Source: JACPUW01 sp049115495 (GTDB taxonomy: Bacteria; Bacteroidota; Bacteroidia; CAILMK01; JACPUW01). Taken from it: DNA of 64,000 nucleotides. The translations under genes and the position numbers were made by a program. Shown in pieces: positions 1-8,661 of this stretch. The first letter of the stretch is position 1, and each line of letters starts with the position of its first letter. The notes under the pieces are model-generated. The model did no database searches, was not told the origin of the DNA, and was given only the letters and a program-made list of their open reading frames with translations. The DNA lies in assembly GCA_049115495.1 (NCBI GenBank), contig JAGDZV010000003.1:124001-188000 (forward strand). The letters run 5' to 3'.

Positions 1-447
1 TTTATGATGCCCTATTTTGGGTTGCAACTGGGTTTAAATAGGCAGTTAGACAATGGAATGTTTTTTGGCATTGGAATTGATTTACATGTAAACACATTAG
101 CAAATTATGATGCAAATTATCCTTCGATAAGCAGCAACATCGAGAGCTTTGAAATGCTTTATTTAGAAAGAAGTTTAACAGAGTATTCGGCAGTGCAACA
201 AGGTGTTAACTTTAAGTTGGGCAAACAAATTACAAAAGGAACTTGGAGCGGCATAGACCTTTATTTTAAAGCCAATCTTTTGTCAAGAAATAAATTAGTA
301 ATTGACTATTGGTTTGATGAAAAATATGATGAATTTATGTTGGCCAAAAATGATCCTGACGTTTCTATACCTACCCCTTCTGGCAAGGTTAGATACAATG
401 GCGGATTTATTGGATTTGGGGTTTGTTATAATTTTAACCAGTATTAA
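1..447 (+). CDS. Outer-membrane beta-barrel-like protein, C-terminal part (5' truncated)
   Basis: The frame is open from the first base and stops with TAA at 445-447, so only the last 148 residues are present and the real start lies upstream of the window. The sequence alternates polar and hydrophobic or aromatic residues in short strands (for example YFGLQLGLN, FFGIGIDLHV, FIGFGVCYNF) and ends in an aromatic residue (NQY), as outer-membrane barrels do. Only 2 bp separate it from the haem-binding-domain gene, so the two are probably co-transcribed. No specific family is recognised; a periplasmic beta-rich protein is the alternative. Confidence 0.6.
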   Translation, partial: FMMPYFGLQLGLNRQLDNGMFFGIGIDLHVNTLANYDANYPSISSNIESFEMLYLERSLTEYSAVQQGVNFKLGKQITKGTWSGIDLYFKANLLSRNKLVIDYWFDEKYDEFMLAKNDPDVSIPTPSGKVRYNGGFIGFGVCYNFNQY

Positions 448-449
448 GC

Positions 450-914
450 ATGAAAAAAGTTAAGATTTCACTACTCATATTATTGGGAATATTCGTGGTT
501 ATGCAAGTTTTTAGAATTGATAAAACCAATCCTGAAACTGTAATTGAAAATCAGTTTAGCATTGTTGAAAATGCACCTGATGAAGTGGTTTCAATAATGA
601 AGAATGCATGTTTCGATTGTCATTCAAACTATACCAATTACCCGTGGTATAGCAATGTTGCACCAATTTCTTGGGTAGTTAAAGACCATATTAATGAAGG
701 CAGAGAGGAGCTAAACTTTAGCGAGTGGGGAACCTATAGCGAAGGCAAAAGGCATCACAAACTTGATGAATGTATTGAAGAAGTTGGAGAAGGAGAAATG
801 CCTTTGAGAGGATACGTTGTTTGGCATAATGAAGCCTTGCTTAGCCCAAGTGATACATCAGTATTGTTTTCATTTTTCAGAAAAACAATGAGCCATTACC
901 CAGACGAGCATTAG
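450..914 (+). CDS. Haem-binding-domain (cytochrome c-like) protein
   Basis: A 154-residue protein with an N-terminal signal or anchor helix (residues 5-21) followed by a periplasmic domain. The motif CFDCH (C54, C57, H58) is a c-type haem attachment site, and the following N-x-P-W-Y segment with conserved W and H residues matches the Bacteroidota haem-binding domain (Haem_bd family). It is probably exported and tethered to the inner membrane. It lies between an outer-membrane protein fragment (2 bp gap) and a response regulator (3 bp gap), apparently in one operon. Its redox partner cannot be told from the sequence. The family call rests on the CxxCH motif and its surroundings. Confidence 0.8.
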   Translation: MKKVKISLLILLGIFVVMQVFRIDKTNPETVIENQFSIVENAPDEVVSIMKNACFDCHSNYTNYPWYSNVAPISWVVKDHINEGREELNFSEWGTYSEGKRHHKLDECIEEVGEGEMPLRGYVVWHNEALLSPSDTSVLFSFFRKTMSHYPDEH

Positions 915-917
915 TTT

Positions 918-1934
918 ATGATAGAGAACTTGAATGTACTTTACATTGATGATGAACCAGAAAACCTATTGGTTTTTCGTTCTGGTTTTAAAAGAGAGTT
1001 TAATGTATTTGTGGCAGAATCGGTGGCAGAAGCTTGGAATATTCTAAGTCAGGAGCACATTCAAGTGGTGGTAAGCGATCAAAGAATGCCCATTTATACG
1101 GGTACTGAATTTTTTAGCGAGCTAAAAGCTAAAAAGCCCCAAATAATACGAATACTATTAACAGGCTACGCCGATTTTGACGATGTTATTGAAGCCATAA
1201 ATAATGGAAAAATTTACCATTACATAAACAAGCCGTGGGATAGAACTCAACTTAAAAATGTAATTGTAAATGCTTTTGATACTTTTAATCTTCAAGCCCA
1301 AAACAAACTATTAATCGATAAGCTTGAGCTGCATAATCAGGTTTTAGAGCAAAGAGTAAAAGAACGAACCCAAGAACTTATTGCACAAAACGAGCAACTT
1401 GAAGAGGTAAACTCAGAACTGCAAGAGCTGAATGATGCGTTAACACAAAGGCTTGATGATAATGTACAAGGTTTAGGTTTTGATGACGATCTAAGTACAG
1501 AACTTGAGCAAAAGTCAAAGGAGTTGGCATCATACAGTTTGCAGCTCATTCAAAAAAACAAGGTGCTATCAGATTTAAAATCTGAACTAAAACAGATAAT
1601 GAAAAGCGCTGAAAGCACAAACAAAAAGAAATTTAGAAGTTTAGTGGGGCTGATTGACTACAGTTTTAGTGTTGAAAAGGAGTGGAGCAGATTTAGGCAG
1701 GTATTTGAGAACGTACACAAGGAGTTCTACAATCAGTTAGATAAAAAACATTCAAACCTTAGCCCATCAGAAAGAAAACTAGCTGCACTCTTTAAATTAG
1801 GACTAGATTCTAAAGAGATTGCTGATGTATTGGGTATCTCTCAAGATAGCCTTAAAACTGCCCGGCATAGATTGAGGAAAAAATTAGACTTGGGTTCAGA
1901 TGAAAATTTGAGCATTTACATTAATTCAATCTAG
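918..1934 (+). CDS. Response regulator: REC domain, coiled coil, LuxR-like HTH
   Basis: The N-terminal receiver domain (about residues 4-120) has the acidic pocket D11/D12, phosphoacceptor D54 in VVSDQRMP, T82 and K105 in YINKPW, so it should accept phosphate. A long charged coiled coil (about 130-245) follows, then a C-terminal region (about 275-338) reading LSPSERKLAALFKLGLDSKEI, with a helix-turn-helix of the LuxR or sigma-70 region 4 type. The YINKPW receiver resembles those of the RpfG/HD-GYP type, but no phosphodiesterase domain is present. It is last in an operon with two envelope proteins. The TPR histidine kinase starting 69 bp downstream is a plausible but unproven partner. Confidence 0.85.
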   Translation: MIENLNVLYIDDEPENLLVFRSGFKREFNVFVAESVAEAWNILSQEHIQVVVSDQRMPIYTGTEFFSELKAKKPQIIRILLTGYADFDDVIEAINNGKIYHYINKPWDRTQLKNVIVNAFDTFNLQAQNKLLIDKLELHNQVLEQRVKERTQELIAQNEQLEEVNSELQELNDALTQRLDDNVQGLGFDDDLSTELEQKSKELASYSLQLIQKNKVLSDLKSELKQIMKSAESTNKKKFRSLVGLIDYSFSVEKEWSRFRQVFENVHKEFYNQLDKKHSNLSPSERKLAALFKLGLDSKEIADVLGISQDSLKTARHRLRKKLDLGSDENLSIYINSI

Positions 1935-1938
1935 GCTT

Positions 1939-1956
1939 GTTTACCTTTTGTTCCCT
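1939..1956 (+). promoter_or_regulatory. Partial GTTTAC-type direct-repeat site upstream of the sensor kinase
   Basis: GTTTAC at 1939 and a degenerate GTTCCC at 1950 are 11 bp apart, joined by CTTTT, the same linker as in the arrays at 4341 and 8555. Only the first two repeats are present here. It lies in the 69-bp gap before the kinase gene, and a TGAGTTTG sequence at 1964-1971 could serve as its -7 element. This is a weaker copy of the operator described for the two downstream genes. Confidence 0.4.
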
Positions 1957-2003
1957 ATGGTAAATGAGTTTGAGTATATCAAGTGAATACTTTTGTACTT
2001 GTT

Positions 2004-4259
2004 ATGCTTCGAACCATCATACTATATTTAGCACTAGGCTTTAGTGCAAGCGCTTGGGCTAACCCTACCATTGACAGCTTAAAAAACTCCCTAACTCACA
2101 AAAGCGACAGTAACGACTGTAAAACATATCAGAGACTATGCTTTGCCCATTTGAACATTGATTTAGATAAAGCAGTAGAATACGGACTTAATGCATTAAC
2201 CATTGCAAAAAGTATTGATAGAGAGGCCTCAATTATATCATCAAAAAATGCTGTTGGCTTAGCTTATTTCTACAAAAGCGACCTTGAATTAGCTAGAAAA
2301 TATTGGCTTGGTGCTTTGTTTTCTGTTAATAAATTCAACAATACGAGCCAAGAGTATCAACTTTTGGTTCGTCTTGGAATTGCAAATTCAAATCTTGGTT
2401 TTATAGATTCAGCTCGAATCTTTTTTTATAAGGCAAAACAAATAGGGGTGGCTGAACAAGATTCATCAAAAATTATCACTTGTCTTAGCAATATTGCCGT
2501 TGAAGAGTTTAGACAGGGTTTTCATGATAAAGCAATTCCGCTGAATATCGAAGTTCTAAAATGGTATAAGGAGAACTATCAGAATAGTTACGCTACAAAT
2601 ATTTCAAATATTGCAAACAACTTAAGCTCAAGCTTTATTGATTTTAAGGATTGGGTTAGCGCAGCCAAGTATGCTCTTATTGGAAAGCGATACGCACAAC
2701 GCGCAAACTTCAACCAAGGCATTATAAATTCTTTCACCTTATTCGGAATTATTGAAAGTGAGTCTGGAAGTCAAGATTCGGCTCAGAACTATTACAACTT
2801 GGCCTTAAATAGATTAGAAAAGTCCCCAAACGACTTGAATCAAATTCAGCTTTTTAACAACAAGGCACAAAGTTTTATAAAAACAAAAGCATTTGATAGC
2901 GCGAGCACTTATTTTTCAAAAGCATACAGAATTGGTGAAAGAATAAAGGCTCCACTTAACAAATGCATAAGTTTATTGGGTATTAGCCAAGTAAAGTTAA
3001 AAAACAAAGAAATAGATAGCGCACTTATAAATGCTCGAAAAGGTTATTTAATCGCTAAAAAAGGAGGATATAATACAGATAAAATGAATGCATCAAAGCT
3101 ATTAAGCACTGTTTTTAGCAAGCTTGGTGTGCATGATTCTTCATATTATTTTCTAAATGAATATTTGACATTAAATGATAGTTTAAATTCAATTGAAGCT
3201 ATTCAGAAAATTACTGCCATAGAAAGACTCAATGAGCAAAAAGTGCAAAAGCAAAAGCTTAAGCAAGCAAAAACTGAAAGTTTGCTAAACGCAGAAAAGC
3301 TTGAGCTAAAAGAAAAACAGAATACTTATTTAATCACTTTTTCTGTAATTGTTTTAGTTGTTTTAGGTGGTTTACTAGTTACCTTTTTTTCATTGTATAA
3401 AACTCGTAATAGACTCACCGGAATAAATGGTCAACTAATTAGAGAAAAAGAACTATTAACCACGAAAACACAGGAACTAAATGCAGCCAATGAAACTTTG
3501 AAAGAAACACAAGCTCAATTGATTCAAAGTGAAAAACTTGCTAGTTTAGGTCAGCTTACGGCGGGTATTGCGCATGAAATAAATAACCCAATAAACTTTG
3601 TAAAAGCCGGTATTGAGAGCTTGAAGTTGGAACTAGAAGATGTTAAAAAATTAATAACAACACCAAGCGAAAATGCTGCATCTAAGACTAATGAAGATGA
3701 TTTGGGCGAAATGATCAACGAGATTGAAGCCATTGCACAAGGTATTACAAATGGTGCAAATAGAACTGCTGAAATAGTAAAAGGGCTTAGAGTTTACGCC
3801 AGAACAAGTGATGAAGGAAAAACAAGTTTTAATGTAAAGGAAAGCATTGAGAATACACTTTTACTATTAAAAAACAGTTATAAAGATCGAGTTGAAATAA
3901 CTACAAGTTTTGATAGGAAAACAGTGATTGATGGCTATGGCCAAAAATTAGATCAGGTATTTATGAATTTAATTAGCAATGCTATTCAAGCAATTGAAAA
4001 CCAAGGCAAAATAGAAATCACAACTTTAGAAAGCGATGAGCAGGTTAAGGTAAAAATTACAGATTCGGGCTTTGGAATTTCTGAAGATCAAATCAATAGG
4101 ATATTCGATCCTTTTTATACCACTAAAGAAGTGGGCGAAGGAACAGGATTAGGTTTGGCCATTAGTATGGGCATTGTAAAAGAGCATAACGGCAGCATTG
4201 ATGTACAAAGCGAACCCGGAAAAACCACCTTTACTGTTACCTTGCCATTAAAGCAATAG
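2004..4259 (+). CDS. TPR-domain sensor histidine kinase
   Basis: A membrane-bound hybrid of TPR repeats and a histidine kinase. From ATG 2004 the protein has 751 residues: signal peptide 1-19 (ending SAWA), TPR-like helical repeats about 25-400, a transmembrane helix about 442-464, a coiled coil, a HisKA-type dimerisation helix with H524 in AGIAHEINNP, and an ATPase domain with the N box NLISNAIQAIE, DSGFGIS and GTGLGLAIS. A GTG at 1983 would add seven residues before the signal peptide; 2004 is preferred because it puts the signal peptide at the N terminus. The TPR part should be periplasmic. No dedicated receiver gene follows; the response regulator ending at 1934 is the nearest candidate partner. 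Confidence 0.88.
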   Translation: MLRTIILYLALGFSASAWANPTIDSLKNSLTHKSDSNDCKTYQRLCFAHLNIDLDKAVEYGLNALTIAKSIDREASIISSKNAVGLAYFYKSDLELARKYWLGALFSVNKFNNTSQEYQLLVRLGIANSNLGFIDSARIFFYKAKQIGVAEQDSSKIITCLSNIAVEEFRQGFHDKAIPLNIEVLKWYKENYQNSYATNISNIANNLSSSFIDFKDWVSAAKYALIGKRYAQRANFNQGIINSFTLFGIIESESGSQDSAQNYYNLALNRLEKSPNDLNQIQLFNNKAQSFIKTKAFDSASTYFSKAYRIGERIKAPLNKCISLLGISQVKLKNKEIDSALINARKGYLIAKKGGYNTDKMNASKLLSTVFSKLGVHDSSYYFLNEYLTLNDSLNSIEAIQKITAIERLNEQKVQKQKLKQAKTESLLNAEKLELKEKQNTYLITFSVIVLVVLGGLLVTFFSLYKTRNRLTGINGQLIREKELLTTKTQELNAANETLKETQAQLIQSEKLASLGQLTAGIAHEINNPINFVKAGIESLKLELEDVKKLITTPSENAASKTNEDDLGEMINEIEAIAQGITNGANRTAEIVKGLRVYARTSDEGKTSFNVKESIENTLLLLKNSYKDRVEITTSFDRKTVIDGYGQKLDQVFMNLISNAIQAIENQGKIEITTLESDEQVKVKITDSGFGISEDQINRIFDPFYTTKEVGEGTGLGLAISMGIVKEHNGSIDVQSEPGKTTFTVTLPLKQ

Positions 4260-4340
4260 ATTTTGATAATTTGAAGGCTTATTTCTAAGGTCTTGGACTT
4301 TAGATGTTTGAGTACGAGATTCAATGATGCAGGGCAGTTT

Positions 4341-4420
4341 GTTCACCTTTTGTTTACCCTTGTGTTTACTTCTCGCTTACCCGTAAAAATAGGCTTAACT
4401 AGGCAATAGGAATAGGTTTG
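4341..4420 (+). promoter_or_regulatory. Four-hexamer GTTTAC operator plus TAGGTTTG promoter
   Basis: GTTCAC 4341, GTTTAC 4352, GTTTAC 4364 and GCTTAC 4375 form a direct-repeat array with 11, 12 and 11 bp spacing, so all lie on nearly the same helical face. TAGGTTTG at 4413-4420 fits the Bacteroidota -7 element TAnnTTTG and lies 26 bp before the ATG at 4446. The whole arrangement recurs at 8555-8634 with identical distances. The period resembles binding sites of OmpR/PhoB-type regulators. The regulator itself is unknown. Confidence 0.65.
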
Positions 4421-4445
4421 CTTCATCGTTTTAAAGCACAGAAAC

Positions 4446-7049
4446 ATGAAGTATTTAATCCCTTTCCTTTTCATTTTAATTTCAACATTGAGTATTGGTC
4501 AAAATATTGGCGTTGGAACAATAGAACCAAAAGCTAAACTGCACGTGGCAGGTCAATTGCGAACAGATAGCAGTTTAGTGTTAGATACAATAGCCTTACC
4601 CGCAGGTGATTTTATCAATGTTCCAAAAGAAGCTGGTTTTGTTAAGGTGACAAACCAATTTGGTCATCAGGCCAACCAAATGATGATGAATGGATTCTCA
4701 AAAGTGGGTCAGATTCTTTTTGTATATAATGAAGATGACGATAGCGTGTTTTTCCATGATAAAATCATAACACCGAGAAGCACATCACTTTTTATAAACG
4801 AAGGAATGAGTTGGTTGCAAATAACTGATAAGAATGCTTCAAACATGTTGAGTGATGCAAATGGTGATACTCGCGTATTAGTTGAAAAAAGACCTGATGA
4901 AGACAAAATTAGATTTGAGATTGCAGGGGATAGTATTTATACAATGGAGCACATTAGGGATGGATTTTATAGGCTATCGGTAAAAGATGATCATGGGTCG
5001 GTATTAATTGGAGAAGAAGTAGGAAGTAGATTGTATGACGCACCAATGGCGGGCTGGCAAAATACTGCAATTGGCAATTTTGCTTTGAATCGAGCAACTG
5101 TTTCAACTTATTCAACAGCACTTGGCTCTAACGCACTTGGTATTGCATCTAAATCAATTGAAAATACTGCATTGGGATATGGTTCAGGATATTCCCTTGA
5201 TGGAGATTTTAATTCCATTTTAGGCTCTGGAGCTGCAGAGCATTTAGAGGGCAATTACAACAGTGTTATCGGAAAATCTTCCGGGAGATCGCTTGAAGGT
5301 GACCTAAATACTGTAGTAGGCTATCAAGCAGCATATAGAGCTGATTCAACAAACATGGGGATATTCTTGGGCAATAAGGCTGGCCATAGCGCTAGTGGAG
5401 ACTATAATATTTTTATAGGAGATAGTTCTGGGTTTGATTGTAATTACAGCAGTTATGGAAATATATTTATTGGTAGAAAAAGTGGCGCTTTAAATAAAAG
5501 TGGAGAGTTTAATACTGTTCTTGGAAACTTAGCAGGTGTAAATTCAAAAGGAAGTGAAAATGTTTTAATTGGTTATAATGCTGCAAAGTCAGCTTTACCT
5601 TCAAAATCAATATTTATTGGTAAAGACGCAGGAAGTGAAAATATAACTTCATCTCGTTCAACTGTTTTAGGAACCTATTCGGCAAGCAGTGTAGATACAT
5701 TAAGTAATTCAACAATAATTGGATTTGAAGCAGGAAAACTTGGGGGTAGTATGCATTACAATACAATTATTGGTTCCCAAAGTGGTACAAAGGTTCATGG
5801 TGAAAAAAATACAATTCTCGGTTATGGCACTGGCGGCGGTTGTTTTAGATGTGGTGACAAACCAGATGGAGATAATAATGTTTTTATCGGCAGCTCGGCA
5901 GCAAAATATGCTGCAAATGATAATGAAAACACAATTATTGGTTCAGAAGCTGGGGGAAATGCAAATACAATTGGTGATGGAAATGTTTTTTTAGGCTTTC
6001 GAGCTGGTTATTTTTCTGATATACTTGAAAAATCAATTTTAATCGGTTATCAAGCAGGCTATAATTCAATAGGTGAAAATGTAATTTTTATGGGAGATAA
6101 CACTGGGAGAATAAATGCTGGTGATAACAACCAATTCATTGGAAACCTTTCTGGAAGGTGGAATACTACTGGTTCAAATAATTTGTTTTTAGGCTTTCGC
6201 TCAGGTCACAAAAACTCCTATGGCTCTCAAAACCTTTTCATTGGTACTCAATCAGGAGAAAATAATACTACGGCATCAAACAACACGGCACTAGGCTATC
6301 GTTCATTGTACTCGAATGAAACGGGCACTTCAAACCTTGCAATAGGAACAGATGCTTTATTTAGAAACCTTGCAGGAAGCAGAAACATTGCAATAGGCGA
6401 TAGCGCAGGTTTCAACAATAGATCATCTGTAGGTAAAAACATTTTTATTGGGCATGGCGCGGGTAAAAATGAACTCGGCAAAAACAAGTTGATTATTGAA
6501 AACAGCTCATCTAATGACCCACTAATTTATGGCGATTTTAAGGCTGATTACCTTTCTCTTGGTGGTAATCTTTATTCTGAAATGGTTAGGCCAAAATCTG
6601 ACATTACTTATAGCCTAGGGCAATCATATTACAGGTACACGGCGGTTTATGCCTTAAATGGCACTATTCAAACTTCTGATGTTCGTCAAAAGAAAAATAT
6701 AAAAGACTTAAGCTACGGTCTTAATGAAGTAATGGCTATGCGCTCAGTAAGCTATGAATGGAAACATGATAGCATAGGAGAAACCAAAGTTGGTTTCATT
6801 GCACAAGAGCTTGAAGAAATTGTGCCTGAAGTTGTAGTTGTTGGCGATGACAGCTTACAAACGCGCGGTGTAAATTATGCTGAATTAATTCCAGTATTAG
6901 TTAAAGCCATTCAAGAACAACAGGAGATAATCACAGACCTTGAAGAAGAGAATGACTTAAAAACTGCTGATCTTGATGCAGTTAACAACAGGCTTAGTGC
7001 ACTTGAGCAAAGGCTCAATCTATTGGTAGGTGACCTAGCAAAAAAATAG
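4446..7049 (+). CDS. Surface protein with beta-roll head repeats and C-terminal S74 endosialidase chaperone domain
   Basis: An 867-residue exported protein with signal peptide 1-18. An N-terminal segment of the type IGVGTIEPKAKLHV, common in Bacteroidota surface proteins, is followed from about 200 to 680 by many 14-28-residue repeats built on N-T-x-x-G or N-x-F-I-G...S-G, like YadA-type beta-roll heads. The C terminus (about 742-867) is an intramolecular chaperone of the endosialidase type (Peptidase_S74): S744-D745 in TSDVRQKKNI marks the expected self-cleavage point, followed by GFIAQELEEIVPE and a coiled coil. In this family the chaperone trimerises the stalk and then cuts itself off. The next gene starts 4 bp downstream, so the two form an operon. 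Confidence 0.85.
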   Translation: MKYLIPFLFILISTLSIGQNIGVGTIEPKAKLHVAGQLRTDSSLVLDTIALPAGDFINVPKEAGFVKVTNQFGHQANQMMMNGFSKVGQILFVYNEDDDSVFFHDKIITPRSTSLFINEGMSWLQITDKNASNMLSDANGDTRVLVEKRPDEDKIRFEIAGDSIYTMEHIRDGFYRLSVKDDHGSVLIGEEVGSRLYDAPMAGWQNTAIGNFALNRATVSTYSTALGSNALGIASKSIENTALGYGSGYSLDGDFNSILGSGAAEHLEGNYNSVIGKSSGRSLEGDLNTVVGYQAAYRADSTNMGIFLGNKAGHSASGDYNIFIGDSSGFDCNYSSYGNIFIGRKSGALNKSGEFNTVLGNLAGVNSKGSENVLIGYNAAKSALPSKSIFIGKDAGSENITSSRSTVLGTYSASSVDTLSNSTIIGFEAGKLGGSMHYNTIIGSQSGTKVHGEKNTILGYGTGGGCFRCGDKPDGDNNVFIGSSAAKYAANDNENTIIGSEAGGNANTIGDGNVFLGFRAGYFSDILEKSILIGYQAGYNSIGENVIFMGDNTGRINAGDNNQFIGNLSGRWNTTGSNNLFLGFRSGHKNSYGSQNLFIGTQSGENNTTASNNTALGYRSLYSNETGTSNLAIGTDALFRNLAGSRNIAIGDSAGFNNRSSVGKNIFIGHGAGKNELGKNKLIIENSSSNDPLIYGDFKADYLSLGGNLYSEMVRPKSDITYSLGQSYYRYTAVYALNGTIQTSDVRQKKNIKDLSYGLNEVMAMRSVSYEWKHDSIGETKVGFIAQELEEIVPEVVVVGDDSLQTRGVNYAELIPVLVKAIQEQQEIITDLEEENDLKTADLDAVNNRLSALEQRLNLLVGDLAKK

Positions 7050-7053
7050 AAAA

Positions 7054-8496
7054 ATGAAAAAAGCATACACATTTCTATTGATTGCATTGGCTCTAGGCAT
7101 TAGTTCAACTAATGCTTTGGGTCAACTTTATCTTAAAAACGCCTTGCTTTATGTTGATTCAGGGGCCACATTATTTGTTAATGATTCAATGATAGTAAAG
7201 TCAGAAAAAAACAATCCATCACAAATTAAAAATCTAGGTAGAGTAGAAGTAGATGGTAATTTTAATGTTGATCAATACTCGGTAGTAAGTGGAGATGGAG
7301 TACTGAAGTTTAGCGGAAAGCAATTCCAAAAATTGGTAACTCATGGAGTGCCACTAAAAAGCATTGAAGTAAGTAATGACGATAGCGTAACCCTGGGTGA
7401 TGACCTTACGGTAACAAATAACATCACACTTCAAAAAGGATTTATTACGCTGGGATCAAATAATATGTTTGTGAGCGATAGTATTAAGATTAGTGGGGGC
7501 AGCGATAGTAGCTATATAAGAATTAATGGTAATGGAAAGTTGGTGGCTAAGGTTGATACTGGATCAAAGCTTTTTCCAGTAGGTCGCAATCCATATCTGC
7601 CAGTTGTAATCACCAATGGTGGTGGTGCTGAGTTTCAAATTGGGGTTCATGATAAAATTTATGAAAATCCAGAAAGTCAGTTAACAGAACTGACAAAAGA
7701 AGTAGTTACTGAAACATGGAGCATAACAGTTGATCAAGATGTAAATAATGTGGAGCTTCAATTTGGTTGGGACCCTGTGCAAGAAACGAATGACTTTAAT
7801 AGAAATGCAAGTCATATTTCGTGGTGGAAACAGGGAAACTCCAATGAATGGACATCTACTGGACAGGGTGCTGCTTCTGGAACGGGGCCATATTTTCAAT
7901 CAATAAAAATGAGCACGTTAACAAGTGGAAGCTACTTTTTTGGAATAGGCGGAACTGGCTCAGCTTTACCTGTAGAGTTTACTTTTTTCAAAGCTCAATG
8001 GCAAACCAAAGGAGAAATAGCAATTTTAGAATGGCAAACCGCCATGGAAGAAAACAATAGCCATTTTGAAATTGAACGCAGCTTCGACGCCACCAATTGG
8101 GATGCTGTGGGTAGGGTAGAAGGCCAAGGAACAACTTTTGACATAACTGATTATCAGTATATTGACAACGGTTTACCAATAACCAATAATAATTCACCAA
8201 TAACAATTTACTACCGCTTAAAACAAATTGATTATAACGGTCAGTTTGAATACAGTGAAACCAGAACTTTAAACTTTAAACCAGAAACTTTAAACTCGCT
8301 TGAGCTTTGGCCCAACCCTAATAGTGATCAATGGCTAAATATAAATCAAATAGGAAATTTTGAAATAATAAGCATAAGCGGCACAGTACTTAAAACTGCA
8401 TATCAAACTAGTAGAATATATATAGAAGATCTTAGCCCAGGAACCTACCTGGTAAGAAATGAAAAAGGGCAAATGCAAAAGCTCGTAGTCCGATAG
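7054..8496 (+). CDS. T9SS-sorted secreted protein (short stalk only)
   Basis: 480 residues: signal peptide about 1-23, a beta-solenoid-like stalk (24-175, with segments such as DDLTVTNNITLQKGFITLG), a conserved linker starting NPYLPVVI at about 179, then from LPVEF (about 305) the C-terminal module found in four other proteins of this island, ending in a type A T9SS sorting domain (LELWPNPN ... GTYLVRNEKG). It should cross the outer membrane by T9SS and be anchored or released there. It lacks the propeller or adhesive head of its relatives and sits 4 bp after the S74 protein, so it may anchor or present that protein; this is inference. Confidence 0.85.
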   Translation: MKKAYTFLLIALALGISSTNALGQLYLKNALLYVDSGATLFVNDSMIVKSEKNNPSQIKNLGRVEVDGNFNVDQYSVVSGDGVLKFSGKQFQKLVTHGVPLKSIEVSNDDSVTLGDDLTVTNNITLQKGFITLGSNNMFVSDSIKISGGSDSSYIRINGNGKLVAKVDTGSKLFPVGRNPYLPVVITNGGGAEFQIGVHDKIYENPESQLTELTKEVVTETWSITVDQDVNNVELQFGWDPVQETNDFNRNASHISWWKQGNSNEWTSTGQGAASGTGPYFQSIKMSTLTSGSYFFGIGGTGSALPVEFTFFKAQWQTKGEIAILEWQTAMEENNSHFEIERSFDATNWDAVGRVEGQGTTFDITDYQYIDNGLPITNNNSPITIYYRLKQIDYNGQFEYSETRTLNFKPETLNSLELWPNPNSDQWLNINQIGNFEIISISGTVLKTAYQTSRIYIEDLSPGTYLVRNEKGQMQKLVVR

Positions 8497-8522
8497 ATTA
8501 CCTATCTTGTTTTGCCTGTGCA

Positions 8523-8548
8523 AAGCCCCTTTCCCCAAGGGGCTTTTT
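8523..8548 (+). terminator. Intrinsic terminator after the S74/T9SS operon
   Basis: AAGCCCC (8523-8529) pairs with GGGGCTT (8539-8545) around a 9-nt loop, followed by T residues. It lies 26 bp after the stop codon of the T9SS gene and just upstream of the next promoter array. Confidence 0.8.
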
Positions 8549-8554
8549 CATGTT

Positions 8555-8634
8555 GTTTACCTTTTGTTTACCCTACTGTTTACTTCTCGCTTACCCTTAA
8601 AAATATGCGCTCATAGCTCGTATTAATAGGTTTG
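8555..8634 (+). promoter_or_regulatory. Four-hexamer GTTTAC operator plus TAGGTTTG promoter (second copy)
   Basis: GTTTAC 8555, GTTTAC 8566, GTTTAC 8578 and GCTTAC 8589 repeat the 11/12/11 spacing seen at 4341. The 51-bp block 8555-8605 matches 4341-4391 at 47 positions. TAGGTTTG at 8627-8634 lies exactly 72 bp from the start of the array, as in the first copy, and the flanking AATAGGTTTG and TTTTAAA are also conserved. It controls the gene starting at 8662. Confidence 0.7.
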
Positions 8635-8661
8635 TGTCATCATTTTAAAAATTGATTCGAC

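Noticed and set aside
82..88. Quinolone-resistance change in gyrA (protein residues 82-88)
   Set aside because: The residues at the key positions are S82 and D86, the sensitive type; coordinates here are protein residues of the gene at 45836.
5050..6480. Regular short repeats that could suggest a CRISPR or satellite array
   Set aside because: The periodicity follows codons of the beta-roll head repeats of one open reading frame; the repeats vary in DNA and have no fixed spacers.
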